From an uncultured Nitrospinaceae bacterium (GTDB lineage: Bacteria; Nitrospinota; Nitrospinia; Nitrospinales; VA-1): a stretch of DNA of 22,857 nucleotides. The translations under genes were made by a program, and so were the position numbers. The notes beneath the pieces were generated by a model. That model was given only the letters and a program-made list of their open reading frames with translations. It was not told the DNA's origin and ran no database searches. The stretch is taken from NCBI GenBank assembly GCA_938073925.1, contig CALJGH010000237.1:1-22857 (forward strand), given 5' to 3'. Of the stretch, positions 7,376-14,469 are shown one piece after another. The stretch's first letter is position 1; the number at the start of each line of letters is the position of its first letter.

Positions 7376-7570
7376 ATGCCAAAAATGAAATCAAACAGTG
7401 GGGCTGCCAAAAGGTTTAAACGAACAGGCAGCGGTAAAATTCGCAAAAATAGTGCTTTCACCAGCCATATTTTGACGACCAAAACAACAAAACGAAAAAG
7501 AAATTTGCGTAAATCCAGCATCATGGCGCAGAGCGATGCGAAACGCATTAAAGTATTAATACCTTACTAA
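7376..7570 (+). CDS. rpmI: Ribosomal protein L35
   Basis: A 64-residue, strongly basic protein beginning MPKMKSNSGAAKRFKRTGSG, the standard L35 N-terminus (KTNSGAAKRFK-type), with SHILTTKTTKRKRNLRK in the middle and KVLIPY at the end. It is a large-subunit protein. It begins two bases after the infC stop and is followed by rplT, the conserved order infC-rpmI-rplT. Confidence 0.96.
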   Translation: MPKMKSNSGAAKRFKRTGSGKIRKNSAFTSHILTTKTTKRKRNLRKSSIMAQSDAKRIKVLIPY

Positions 7571-7598
7571 CCCTCTAGCGAGGGGCGCAGCTTTTTTT
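7571..7598 (+). promoter_or_regulatory. Possible attenuator between rpmI and rplT
   Basis: CCCTC (7571-7575) and GAGGG (7580-7584) form a short hairpin, and a run of seven T residues sits at 7592-7598, seven bases further on. This lies directly after the rpmI stop. The spacing to the T run is too long for a standard terminator, so it may be a weak attenuator or nothing. Confidence 0.25.
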
Positions 7599-7639
7599 GA
7601 AGAGCTGGGTGGTTATGATAAAAACAGGAGAATTTTAAG

Positions 7640-7996
7640 ATGCCACGTGCAGTAAACGGGACTGTATCCCGAAAAAGACGAAAAAAAATATTAAAGATGG
7701 CCAAAGGCTATCGGAGTGTACGTAGCACCGCATTCCGAAAAGCTCGAGAAGCTGTTGAACATGGTCTTTGTTATGCTTACCGCGATCGTAAAAATCGCAA
7801 GCGCGAATTTCGACGACTTTGGATTGCTCGCATAAACGCTGCGGTAAGAGCCGAAGGAATGAATTACAGTCAGTTCATGTATGGCTTGAAAAAAGCCGAC
7901 ATCCAAGTGGATCGAAAAATGTTATCTGACCTCGCCATTAATAATCAGGAAACCTTTAAATCCCTGACTCAGACTGCCCGCGAGCAACTCGCTTAA
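7640..7996 (+). CDS. rplT: Ribosomal protein L20
   Basis: A 118-residue basic protein, the usual length, starting MPRAVNGTVSRKRRKKILKMAKGYRS-like and containing RDRKNRKREFRRLWI and RINAAVRAEGMNYSQFM, all hallmarks of L20. It binds 23S rRNA early in large-subunit assembly and in several bacteria represses its own operon. AGGAG lies about 10 bases before the ATG. It follows rpmI after a 69-base gap that could hold regulatory structure. Confidence 0.97.
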   Translation: MPRAVNGTVSRKRRKKILKMAKGYRSVRSTAFRKAREAVEHGLCYAYRDRKNRKREFRRLWIARINAAVRAEGMNYSQFMYGLKKADIQVDRKMLSDLAINNQETFKSLTQTAREQLA

Positions 7997-8024
7997 TATT
8001 AGAAAAATGCACCGGGCATTAAAA

Positions 8025-8059
8025 CCTCCCCTTTTCAAAGGGGTGCTGGTCGGAAATCC
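8025..8059. repeat. Degenerate palindromic repeat between rplT and pheS
   Basis: The sequence CCTCCCCTTTTCAAAGGGG followed by TGCTGG and GGAAATCC resembles one arm of the composite repeat at 4791-4893. CCCC and GGGG flank a TTTTCAAA core that can form a short hairpin. It fills the intergenic space just before the pheS start at 8062. Confidence 0.5.
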
Positions 8060-8061
8060 AA

Positions 8062-9081
8062 ATGATTGAAATCATCACTAAACTCCGGCAGGATTTCGAT
8101 AGCCTCTTGGAGTCTGCCTCCGACCCCAAACAACTCGAACAAATACGAATAGATTTTCTGGGCAAGAAGGGCAAGCTCCCGGCTTTAATGAAGGAGTTGC
8201 GCAATGCTTCGCCAGAAGAAAAGCCTCAGCTCGGAAAAGATATCAACCTGCTCAAGCAACATGTTGAGAATAAAATAAACAGCAAGGGCGCTTGTCTCGG
8301 TACCAAATCCTCTAAAAAATCTGACGAAACTTTCGATACAACCTTACCGGGAAGGAAAGAGCTGACCGGAACGTTGCATCCCATCACTCAAGTCATGGAA
8401 GAAATCACTTCCATTTTTTTCGGGTTAGGGTTCCAGGTAGAAGAGGGGCCGGAAATTGAAACCGATTATTATAATTTTGAAGCACTGAATATTCCCAAAG
8501 ACCATCCAGCCAGAGACATGCAAGACACGTTCTATATTGAAGACGAAACTGTTTTGCGAACCCACACATCCCCGGTTCAAATTCACACAATGGAAAACCG
8601 CGAGCCGCCGTTACGCATCATTGCTCCGGGAAAAGTTTATCGCTGTGACTCCGATGTCTCGCACACGCCCATGTTTCATCAAATAGAAGGATTGATGGTT
8701 GATGAAGGCGTGTCTTTCAGCCACTTAAAAGGCATCATGAATATTTTCCTGCAAGAGGTTTTTGGTAAAGACACGAAAATACGATTCCGGCCTAGTTTTT
8801 TTCCGTTCACCTGTCCCAGTGCCGAAGTCGATATCCAATGTGTGATGTGCAGCGGAAAAGGCTGCCGTGTCTGTTCGCAAACAGGTTGGTTGGAAATACT
8901 TGGTGCGGGAATGGTCGATCCTGCCGTGTTTAAGGCTGTTGGTTACGATTCTGAGAAGTGGACCGGATTTGCTTTTGGTCTCGGTATCGAGCGCATTGCC
9001 ATGTTGAAATTCGGCATCAACGACATCCGCCTGTTCTTCGAAAACGATCTTCGCTTCCTCAAACAATTTCCGAACCTCTAA
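8062..9081 (+). CDS. pheS: Phenylalanyl-tRNA synthetase alpha subunit
   Basis: The catalytic subunit of the heterotetrameric class II enzyme that charges tRNA-Phe, 339 residues. A coiled-coil arm occupies about residues 1-90; then come THTSPVQIHTM (168-177), motif 2 around RIIAPGKVYRCD (185-196) with HTPMFHQIEG, and motif 3 GFAFGLGIERIAMLKFG followed by RLFFENDLRFLKQF. A four-cysteine knuckle (Cys260, 263, 268, 271) replaces a short loop; such Cys-rich insertions occur in many bacterial PheS. Cys251 replaces the usual Glu of FTEPSAEVD (here FTCPSAEVD). Its partner pheT, normally the next gene, is absent; the following genes encode cytochromes. Confidence 0.96.
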   Translation: MIEIITKLRQDFDSLLESASDPKQLEQIRIDFLGKKGKLPALMKELRNASPEEKPQLGKDINLLKQHVENKINSKGACLGTKSSKKSDETFDTTLPGRKELTGTLHPITQVMEEITSIFFGLGFQVEEGPEIETDYYNFEALNIPKDHPARDMQDTFYIEDETVLRTHTSPVQIHTMENREPPLRIIAPGKVYRCDSDVSHTPMFHQIEGLMVDEGVSFSHLKGIMNIFLQEVFGKDTKIRFRPSFFPFTCPSAEVDIQCVMCSGKGCRVCSQTGWLEILGAGMVDPAVFKAVGYDSEKWTGFAFGLGIERIAMLKFGINDIRLFFENDLRFLKQFPNL

Positions 9082-9175
9082 CGAGAGAGGTAACTTGCAA
9101 TAACAAGTTGCGCTGGTAAACCTGTTCTCGGCTCAACGAGTTATTACTCCATTACCATCTGGAACTGCCGACCTT

Positions 9176-10153
9176 ATGAGACGATCTTCCCAAATATTTG
9201 ATCTGATAATAGGTGTAGGTTTGATCGGTGTTTCCGGTTTTGCAATGCTCTATTTCCTCGTCAACGAACGTTTTGAATGGATTCCTGAACAAGTGCTGGA
9301 ATTGGCACGTGATCCAGAAATTTTAAAAAGGCCTCCAGCGAAAAAATGTTCCGAGTGCCACAAGATTATTTACGAAGCCTGGAAAGACAGTCGGCATTCG
9401 ATATCGTGGACTAGTGAAACTTTTATAGAAGCGTCTGAAAACCGCAGCAAAGAAAAATGCCTGCCATGCCATATCCCTCAATCTGTGCAAGGTGAAAAAC
9501 CCAGCCCGAGAATGGATCTTCGTGATGAAGGCATCTACTGCGTGTCCTGTCATTTTATAGACAACAAAATGCAAGGACCTTATGACCTGCTTGCTCCTCC
9601 GCACCCGACTTTTCGTAATCCAGATTATGTGCGCTCCAATTTTTGTGGCTCCTGTCACCAGAAAACTTTTAAGGAATGGAAGGCAACCAACGTGGAAGAC
9701 ACCTGTCAGGATTGTCATATGCCGCGCAAGAAAAGTCGCTTGACGCAGAAGGCAGGATTTAATTTATTGCATAAAAAAAGATGGGTGGGCGATCATCGTT
9801 TCCTGCATGGTGAGATTAAGGAAAAGGATGTGGTTATGGAACCGGGATGGGAAGAAAACTTTTTTATCATCAGTCTTAAGAACCAAACGATACCGCATTT
9901 TGTACCGACGGCTGATAATGGCGATCCTAGGCTTTATCTCTACATAAAGTTTTTTAATGAAGCGGGAGAAGAGGTCGACAACGCCAAAGAAATCATTGCT
10001 CCTCAACAGGAAACGGCATTGCCGTATAATAAAAAGATGCGATATCGATATCGACTGTTTGATAAAATAATCAAAGCGGAAGTTCAATTAAAATACCAAC
10101 CTGCATGGTCGAAAGAAAAATCGACATTGCGCACCGAGACGGTGTTTCGATAA
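9176..10153 (+). CDS. Membrane-anchored pentaheme cytochrome c
   Basis: The 325-residue product has one N-terminal hydrophobic segment (about residues 8-29) that should anchor it with the bulk outside the inner membrane. Five CxxCH heme sites follow: C58SECH, C95LPCH, C122VSCH, C157GSCH and C177QDCH. Spacing and sequence (SECHKIIYEAWKDSRHS, GSCHQKTFKEW) resemble the cytochrome c554/c-prime multiheme family used in electron transfer, including nitrogen respiration. The last 130 residues lack heme sites and look beta-rich (FFIISLKNQTIPHFVPTADN). The start has no good ribosome site. It lies 33 bases upstream of a triheme cytochrome and is probably co-transcribed with it. The redox partner and substrate cannot be deduced. 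Confidence 0.88.
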   Translation: MRRSSQIFDLIIGVGLIGVSGFAMLYFLVNERFEWIPEQVLELARDPEILKRPPAKKCSECHKIIYEAWKDSRHSISWTSETFIEASENRSKEKCLPCHIPQSVQGEKPSPRMDLRDEGIYCVSCHFIDNKMQGPYDLLAPPHPTFRNPDYVRSNFCGSCHQKTFKEWKATNVEDTCQDCHMPRKKSRLTQKAGFNLLHKKRWVGDHRFLHGEIKEKDVVMEPGWEENFFIISLKNQTIPHFVPTADNGDPRLYLYIKFFNEAGEEVDNAKEIIAPQQETALPYNKKMRYRYRLFDKIIKAEVQLKYQPAWSKEKSTLRTETVFR

Positions 10154-10186
10154 AAATTATTATTCATTGTAGTAAGGAGAGCCTGA

Positions 10187-11029
10187 ATGAGTTTTTTGCG
10201 AATTCTTTTGATTGCCGCAGCATTTATTTTTATCGGGATACTTCCGGTTCATGCCAAGGACATGATTGTCAAAGAGCCGCCCAAATCTTTGAGCAAATAT
10301 TATCCGCCAGAAAGCAAGCAACCCAAATGGATCCAGCAAATGCATAAAATGAGCACTCATTTTGGCGGCATTTTTGTAAACCTTAAAGAAAAGGATTATG
10401 AAAACGTTGATGTACATGCTGACAGGTTGGTAGAAGAATACAAAAAGACTTCCGAGATGGTGCCGGAGTGGGAAGATTATTTTGATATCAAAGCCGTGGA
10501 GGCATTTGCCGCTGCCGCAAAAACTCATGACATTGCAAAAGCGGGTAAAGAGTCTGGTGGACTTGGTAAAACCTGTGGAAAATGTCATGCAGAGCAAGAA
10601 ATATCGGTTTGGGCGAAGTTTCACTGGCCCAGTTTTCATAAAATAAAAGTCACCGATCCTATCAGTGAGAAAGAGGTCGAGTTTGACGATTATATGGGCA
10701 GTATTTCTACTTCCTTTAAAGGGGTAACCGTAAATTTTGGTGAAGGCCAGTATGGTCGAGCTGCAAAAGCTTTAAAAGTTTTCAAATCCCGATATATGGA
10801 ATTAAAGTCGACTTGTTCCAAATGTCATGCGACGCAGGATGTAAAACGTTTTTATGTGGGGCAAGATGCTGACACCTCATTTGCTGGACTGAGTCAGGAG
10901 CTTAATTCCGAAAAACCCAATCCAGAAAAATTCTGGAAGAACATCGGTTTGCTTGGTAAAACAGGATGTAAACATTGTCATTTAGTCCATCGCACCAATT
11001 CCTTTATCCAGAAAGTTTGGGAGCAGTAA
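10187..11029 (+). CDS. Secreted triheme cytochrome c with tandem c'-like units
   Basis: A 280-residue protein with a cleavable signal peptide (hydrophobic residues 5-20, VHA at 21-23 before KD). Three heme sites are present: C130GKCH, C210SKCH and C261KHCH. Residues 52-90 and 170-208 are similar to each other, sharing the pattern ST-x-F-x-G-x-x-VN with a Tyr and a Ser-Lys-rich end, each followed later by CxxCH. Helices ending in a C-terminal CxxCH recall class II cytochromes c' (four-helix bundle), so this looks like a duplicated, shortened c'-type protein plus an extra C-terminal heme. AAGGAG lies about 9 bases before the ATG. It follows the pentaheme gene, suggesting a shared periplasmic electron-transfer chain. 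Confidence 0.85.
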   Translation: MSFLRILLIAAAFIFIGILPVHAKDMIVKEPPKSLSKYYPPESKQPKWIQQMHKMSTHFGGIFVNLKEKDYENVDVHADRLVEEYKKTSEMVPEWEDYFDIKAVEAFAAAAKTHDIAKAGKESGGLGKTCGKCHAEQEISVWAKFHWPSFHKIKVTDPISEKEVEFDDYMGSISTSFKGVTVNFGEGQYGRAAKALKVFKSRYMELKSTCSKCHATQDVKRFYVGQDADTSFAGLSQELNSEKPNPEKFWKNIGLLGKTGCKHCHLVHRTNSFIQKVWEQ

Positions 11030-11336
11030 AATAGAAACCTTTCGATGTGCCGGTTATGCAATGCGAAAAATGCCGTGGAAAAAATGGCGATGTATTTAGA
11101 ATGATAGCTTGGTCTTTGCGCCCTAAACCGTGAAATTTTTTGTGCAAAAAACAATACGTAAAGTTTTAGACGGTCAAATTTTATGGACTATCAAAAATGG
11201 AATCCGACATACATTAGGAGATATAGAGAACCCTATTTTCCGCCTAATCGCATCAAAATTTTATATAACTCCTTTGTTTTTCCCCATCCCCCTATTTTAA
11301 CTTAGACTTTTATTCAAATCTCTTACTGTTAGGGAG
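11030..11336. other. Intergenic stretch with no supported gene
   Basis: AT-rich sequence between the triheme cytochrome and tRNA-Leu. The only candidate is a 25-codon frame at 11056-11133 whose product begins MQCEKC, with no ribosome site; I do not call it. No clear terminator follows the cytochrome genes. Confidence 0.5.
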
Positions 11337-11420
11337 TGCCGAAGAGAAGACTCGAACTTCCACACCCTTTCGGGCACATGAACCTGAATCATGCGCGTCT
11401 ACCAATTCCGCCACTTCGGC
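11337..11420 (-). tRNA. tRNA-Leu (anticodon CAG)
   Basis: The reverse strand gives an 84-base class II tRNA. The acceptor stem is GCCGAAG paired with CTTCGGC, the D region is GCGGAATTGGTAGACGC, typical of leucine tRNAs, the anticodon stem is CATGA with TCATG around loop TTCAGGT (anticodon CAG), a long variable arm follows, and the T arm contains GTTCGAGTC. The discriminator is A and CCA is not encoded. Confidence 0.93.
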
Positions 11421-11444
11421 AACATCTAACTAAAGAAGAACCAT

Positions 11445-11472
11445 ATTATAATGGGGCTTTAATAAAATTCAA
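11445..11472 (-). promoter_or_regulatory. Promoter of tRNA-Leu
   Basis: On the minus strand TTGAAT (11472-11467) and a perfect TATAAT (11450-11445) are spaced by 16 bases. The -10 box ends 24 bases before the tRNA 5' end. Confidence 0.65.
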
Positions 11473-11610
11473 GTTCATTTGTCCAGACTCTTGTGGTAAA
11501 TCACTCCTATCCATTGTTCGTTTTAAGAAAAATAAAATTGAAAGCACAACTCCCTTGATCCTTCTAATGGGAGGATATACATCGATAGGTTCAGAGTGAT
11601 AGAAGGCTAA

Positions 11611-12420
11611 TTACAAGCCGAGCGGATCGGAGAGTGATTCCTCAGGGATTTTTAAATATTCCTCTCCCGGTGTGGGGGGTGAGCGGTCCATCTTTTCGTG
11701 GGCGTGAGAATGGCTGTCTTCTGGGAAAGGGAACTCATCGGGGTCGAGGGTATGCGAGTAACCGTGCATTTGAAATAAAAACAAAAAAACTCCTGCATAA
11801 ATCAGTGCGTTGTTAGAGACGTTACTGATTTTTAGAAAAGATGGAGTGCGTCGCCATTTAAATAGTAATGAGACCATTACACATAATGCTGCTATTTGCC
11901 CCAATTCTATTCCAAGATTGAAAGAAAGGATTCGCCAGACGATTCCTTCATCCCCTAAAGGGAGTTCTTGTAGGCGGGTGGAAAGTCCTAATCCATGAAT
12001 CAGGCCGAAGATAAAAACGATCCAGAGCATATTCAGTCCCTTTCCAAATATTTTTTTTAATCCTCCTAGATTTTCATAGCCGATATAACAAACGCTGAGC
12101 GCGATCAACGCATCGATCAAAAAATAATTTACTGTTACTCCCATTAACGTTGCGATGATGAGAGTGATGCTGTGACCGATGGTGAAGGCGGTGATATATT
12201 TGACGACATCCATGAAAGTGGTCAGAAAAAAAACAATGCCGAAGACGAATAAAAGATGGTCGTAACCCGTAAGCATATGGGTGGCACCGATCTTCAGATA
12301 TTGAAGATTGCCTCCTTGCAAAATGCTTTGTTTTTCCGTTTCTGACATGCCGTGAGCAGAGGCGAAAGAGGTCAAGAAGACCAAGGATAAAAGAAAACAT
12401 ATTTGTAGGGTTCTATTCAT
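11611..12420 (-). CDS. HupE/UreJ-family membrane protein
   Basis: A 269-residue polytopic membrane protein starting MNRTLQ at 12420; a GTG at 12444 would only add eight residues before a good signal peptide that ends SFASA before HG. Signature sequences of the HupE/UreJ family are clear: GATHMLTGYDHLLFVFGIVFF, FTIGHSITLI, FGLIHGLGLS and FNLGIELGQ. About six further membrane segments follow the signal. The family is linked to hydrogenase and urease loci and thought to move nickel or another metal, but many members stand alone. The C-terminal tail is rich in His and acids (HGYSHTLDPDEF, then HSHAH) and could bind metal. No hydrogenase or urease gene is nearby, so the role here is open. Confidence 0.85.
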   Translation of the reverse strand: MNRTLQICFLLSLVFLTSFASAHGMSETEKQSILQGGNLQYLKIGATHMLTGYDHLLFVFGIVFFLTTFMDVVKYITAFTIGHSITLIIATLMGVTVNYFLIDALIALSVCYIGYENLGGLKKIFGKGLNMLWIVFIFGLIHGLGLSTRLQELPLGDEGIVWRILSFNLGIELGQIAALCVMVSLLFKWRRTPSFLKISNVSNNALIYAGVFLFLFQMHGYSHTLDPDEFPFPEDSHSHAHEKMDRSPPTPGEEYLKIPEESLSDPLGL

Positions 12421-12528
12421 ATTTATTCTTGAATACCTTATCACACTATTTAGATTCCATTTTAATTAAGAACCGAATAGAATTAGTAATAAAATTTTTA
12501 AACTGATAATTTGTATGAACGGCGAGTT

Positions 12529-12689
12529 ATGAATAGCTTAAAAAATTAATTATCGCATTGGTTTGAATTATCTGTTTAATCGGCACCGTTGGTTGTGAAA
12601 AAAAAGGTGCATCAGAAAAAGAAGAGAAAAAAAAGGAAAAAGCTATGGAAGATCCTTCTAAAAAAGCCAGCGATTTATTAGATAAATAA
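12529..12689 (+). pseudogene. Broken small lipoprotein gene
   Basis: The ATG at 12529 opens MNSLKN and then hits TAA. If one A is restored to the A run at 12540-12545 the frame continues LKKLIIALV, meets a TGA at 12564-12566, then reads IICLIGTVGC, a good lipobox, followed by a Lys/Glu-rich mature part (EKKGASEKEEKKKEKA) and a stop at 12687-12689. A signal sequence and lipobox placed correctly in a broken frame suggest a recently decayed lipoprotein of about 53 residues. A sequencing error could explain the frameshift but not the TGA as well. Confidence 0.6.
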
Positions 12690-12711
12690 ATAATTTGATG
12701 CTCTTTCAGCC

Positions 12712-14163
12712 ATGGGATTATTGACTGCCAGACCCTCTTCCACCCATTTTGTGGTGGAAGACCCTTGCTTTTTGGATATTAAAGAAAACCCGGATTGGCA
12801 AAGCCAATTTGGGAATACCCATCCTTTAAAGCTTGAAATTGGTTTTGGCATGGGCGATTTTTTAATCTCCATGGCCAAAAGAGAGCCAGGTAGTAACTTC
12901 ATAGGCATAGATTTTTCCCAAGACGGTATCCAAAAATTACTTGCGCGTATTCGTTCCTTCAAGCTAAAAAATATACGTGTTGTTTTTGGAGATATCCGGG
13001 AAAAACTACCCAACCTCTTTAAAACTGCAGAATTAAATTCGATTTATATAAACCTTCCCGACCCTTGGCCCAAGAAAAGGCATTTCAAACGCCGCCTGAT
13101 TAAACCCGAATTGGTAAAACAAATTGTGCAGAAGTTGACTCCCAAAGGTCGTATCCACCTTGCTACGGATAGTGAATCCTATGCTAGGGAGATACTCGAT
13201 TATTTTAATGCAGAGGCTTCATTGCAAAATGTGAATCAAGAGACGGGAATACACCATGAGAGAAAGCACTTGCCCAAAACAAAATACGAAAAAAGCTTTC
13301 TTTACGCAGGAGATAAAATCCATTATCTCGAATACTTTAAGTTGGTGGATGGTGAAGAGCAGCCAAAAAAAGAGGAAGCGTTGGTTTCTAAAGAGGAGAG
13401 GCCAGTTAACAACGATGAATATCTGACTCGTAAATTCAAAACTGCAGAAGCCAATGCGAAGGATGCTTGTGACCTCAAACAAGTTGCGGATCAATTAGCA
13501 GACGCGGGAGACGGGCAGTGGGCCAAAAACGTATATCAAAAAGCCGAGGAAAAGGCTGAAGACAGTCTCGATTTAAACTGGCTTGCTTATAGTGTTGCCG
13601 TTGCACTCAGTGATAAAGATTGGGCTATTAAAATTTACAAAGAAGCCGAGGGGAGAGCAGAAAACAGTCTCGATCTTAATTGGCTGGCTTACAGCATTTT
13701 TGAAACTCTTGGCGACAAGGAATGGGCGAAACAATTGTTTGAAAAAGCAGAAAGCTTTCCAGAAAATATTCGCGAATTGTGTGATTTGGCTGAAAGCATT
13801 TCAGAAATTCTTGAGGATAAAGAATGGCAACTCAAAATTTATAAAAAAGCTGAAGAGAATGCGAAAGAGTATTCTGACTTTTATGAGCTTGCAGATCACG
13901 TCTTCGCAAAACTGGGTGACGGTGAGTGGGCCAGCGAGCTATACCATAAGGCGGAGGGCAAGGCTGAAGATTGTTGTGATCTCCTGAGCTTGGCTGAATG
14001 TTTTATAGAAAAACTAGGAGACGGAGAAGGGGCACGCCGCCTTTATGAAAAGGCAGAGAAAAATGCCGAAGACAGTATGGACTTCGTTGTTCTTGCTGAT
14101 AGCTTGCGCGAAACTCTAGGCGATAAAGAATGGGCCGCAAGAATATCGCCTTGTGGGCATTGA
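12712..14163 (+). CDS. trmB: tRNA (guanine-N7)-methyltransferase fused to TPR-like repeats
   Basis: Residues 1-212 form a TrmB-type methyltransferase that makes m7G46 in the variable loop of tRNAs. It shows the SAM site LEIGFGMGDFL (41-51), FIGIDFS (63-69), the family signature NLPDPWPKKRHFKRRL (114-129), TDSESYA (152-158) and TKYEKSF (190-196). A charged linker (213-236) is followed by six 34-residue repeats from 270 to 473, each starting WA-x-x-IY-x-KAE and containing DLxxLAxSI and LGDKE; the period and pattern are TPR-like. A seventh copy breaks off after WAARI, ending SPCGH. Normal bacterial TrmB has about 210-240 residues, so the repeat half is an addition that may bind other proteins. 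No ribosome site is evident. Confidence 0.9.
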   Translation: MGLLTARPSSTHFVVEDPCFLDIKENPDWQSQFGNTHPLKLEIGFGMGDFLISMAKREPGSNFIGIDFSQDGIQKLLARIRSFKLKNIRVVFGDIREKLPNLFKTAELNSIYINLPDPWPKKRHFKRRLIKPELVKQIVQKLTPKGRIHLATDSESYAREILDYFNAEASLQNVNQETGIHHERKHLPKTKYEKSFLYAGDKIHYLEYFKLVDGEEQPKKEEALVSKEERPVNNDEYLTRKFKTAEANAKDACDLKQVADQLADAGDGQWAKNVYQKAEEKAEDSLDLNWLAYSVAVALSDKDWAIKIYKEAEGRAENSLDLNWLAYSIFETLGDKEWAKQLFEKAESFPENIRELCDLAESISEILEDKEWQLKIYKKAEENAKEYSDFYELADHVFAKLGDGEWASELYHKAEGKAEDCCDLLSLAECFIEKLGDGEGARRLYEKAEKNAEDSMDFVVLADSLRETLGDKEWAARISPCGH

Positions 14164-14469
14164 TTTGATAAATTATTTTTTATATTTTGTTTGAAAAACT
14201 TACTATATTATCTCCTAGAGCACCACCACTCTGGTCTTCGAAAAAATCCATATCCAGCTCTCCATTAATTTATATGCGCATAAACTGTTTCAGTTTTCCT
14301 TTATTATTAAATTTAAGAGTTTCCAAATCAAAATCCTCAGTGAGTCGATTTTATTGGAATCGCCATCCTTCGTTCCTTATGAATTTAAATCGTAGAGAAA
14401 ACAAATATTAGCAGACATTATCCGGAAGGGATCAGAGAAATACTTGTTAAGTTTCGAACATCCCTCTAG
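14164..14469 (-). other. Gene-poor stretch with a small coding remnant
   Basis: No complete gene is supported. On the minus strand GGAGAG stands 6 bases before ATG 14251, which opens a 23-codon peptide (MDFFEDQSGGALGDNIVSF) ending at 14180. The same frame continues upstream to 14350 through one TAA (14270-14272) with protein-like sequence (DFDLETLKFNNKGKLKQF). This looks like the decayed remains of a gene convergent with trmB. Confidence 0.35.

Noticed and set aside
9092..9109. Inverted repeat AACTTG/CAAGTT after pheS as a terminator
   Set aside because: Only 6 AT-rich base pairs and no T run follow.
11056..11133. 25-codon frame beginning MQCEKC, zinc-ribbon-like
   Set aside because: Too short, no ribosome site, and a single CxxC pair is weak evidence.
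11336..11599. 87-codon plus-strand frame
   Set aside because: It runs through the antisense of tRNA-Leu and its promoter, with no family resemblance.
13519..14130. Tandem DNA repeats or a CRISPR-like array
   Set aside because: The 102-base periodicity is that of the coding 34-residue repeats; DNA copies are too diverged and there are no spacers.
14187..14411. 74-codon plus-strand frame after trmB
   Set aside because: Low-complexity Ser/Leu/Phe composition, no ribosome site; the opposite strand gives a more protein-like reading.
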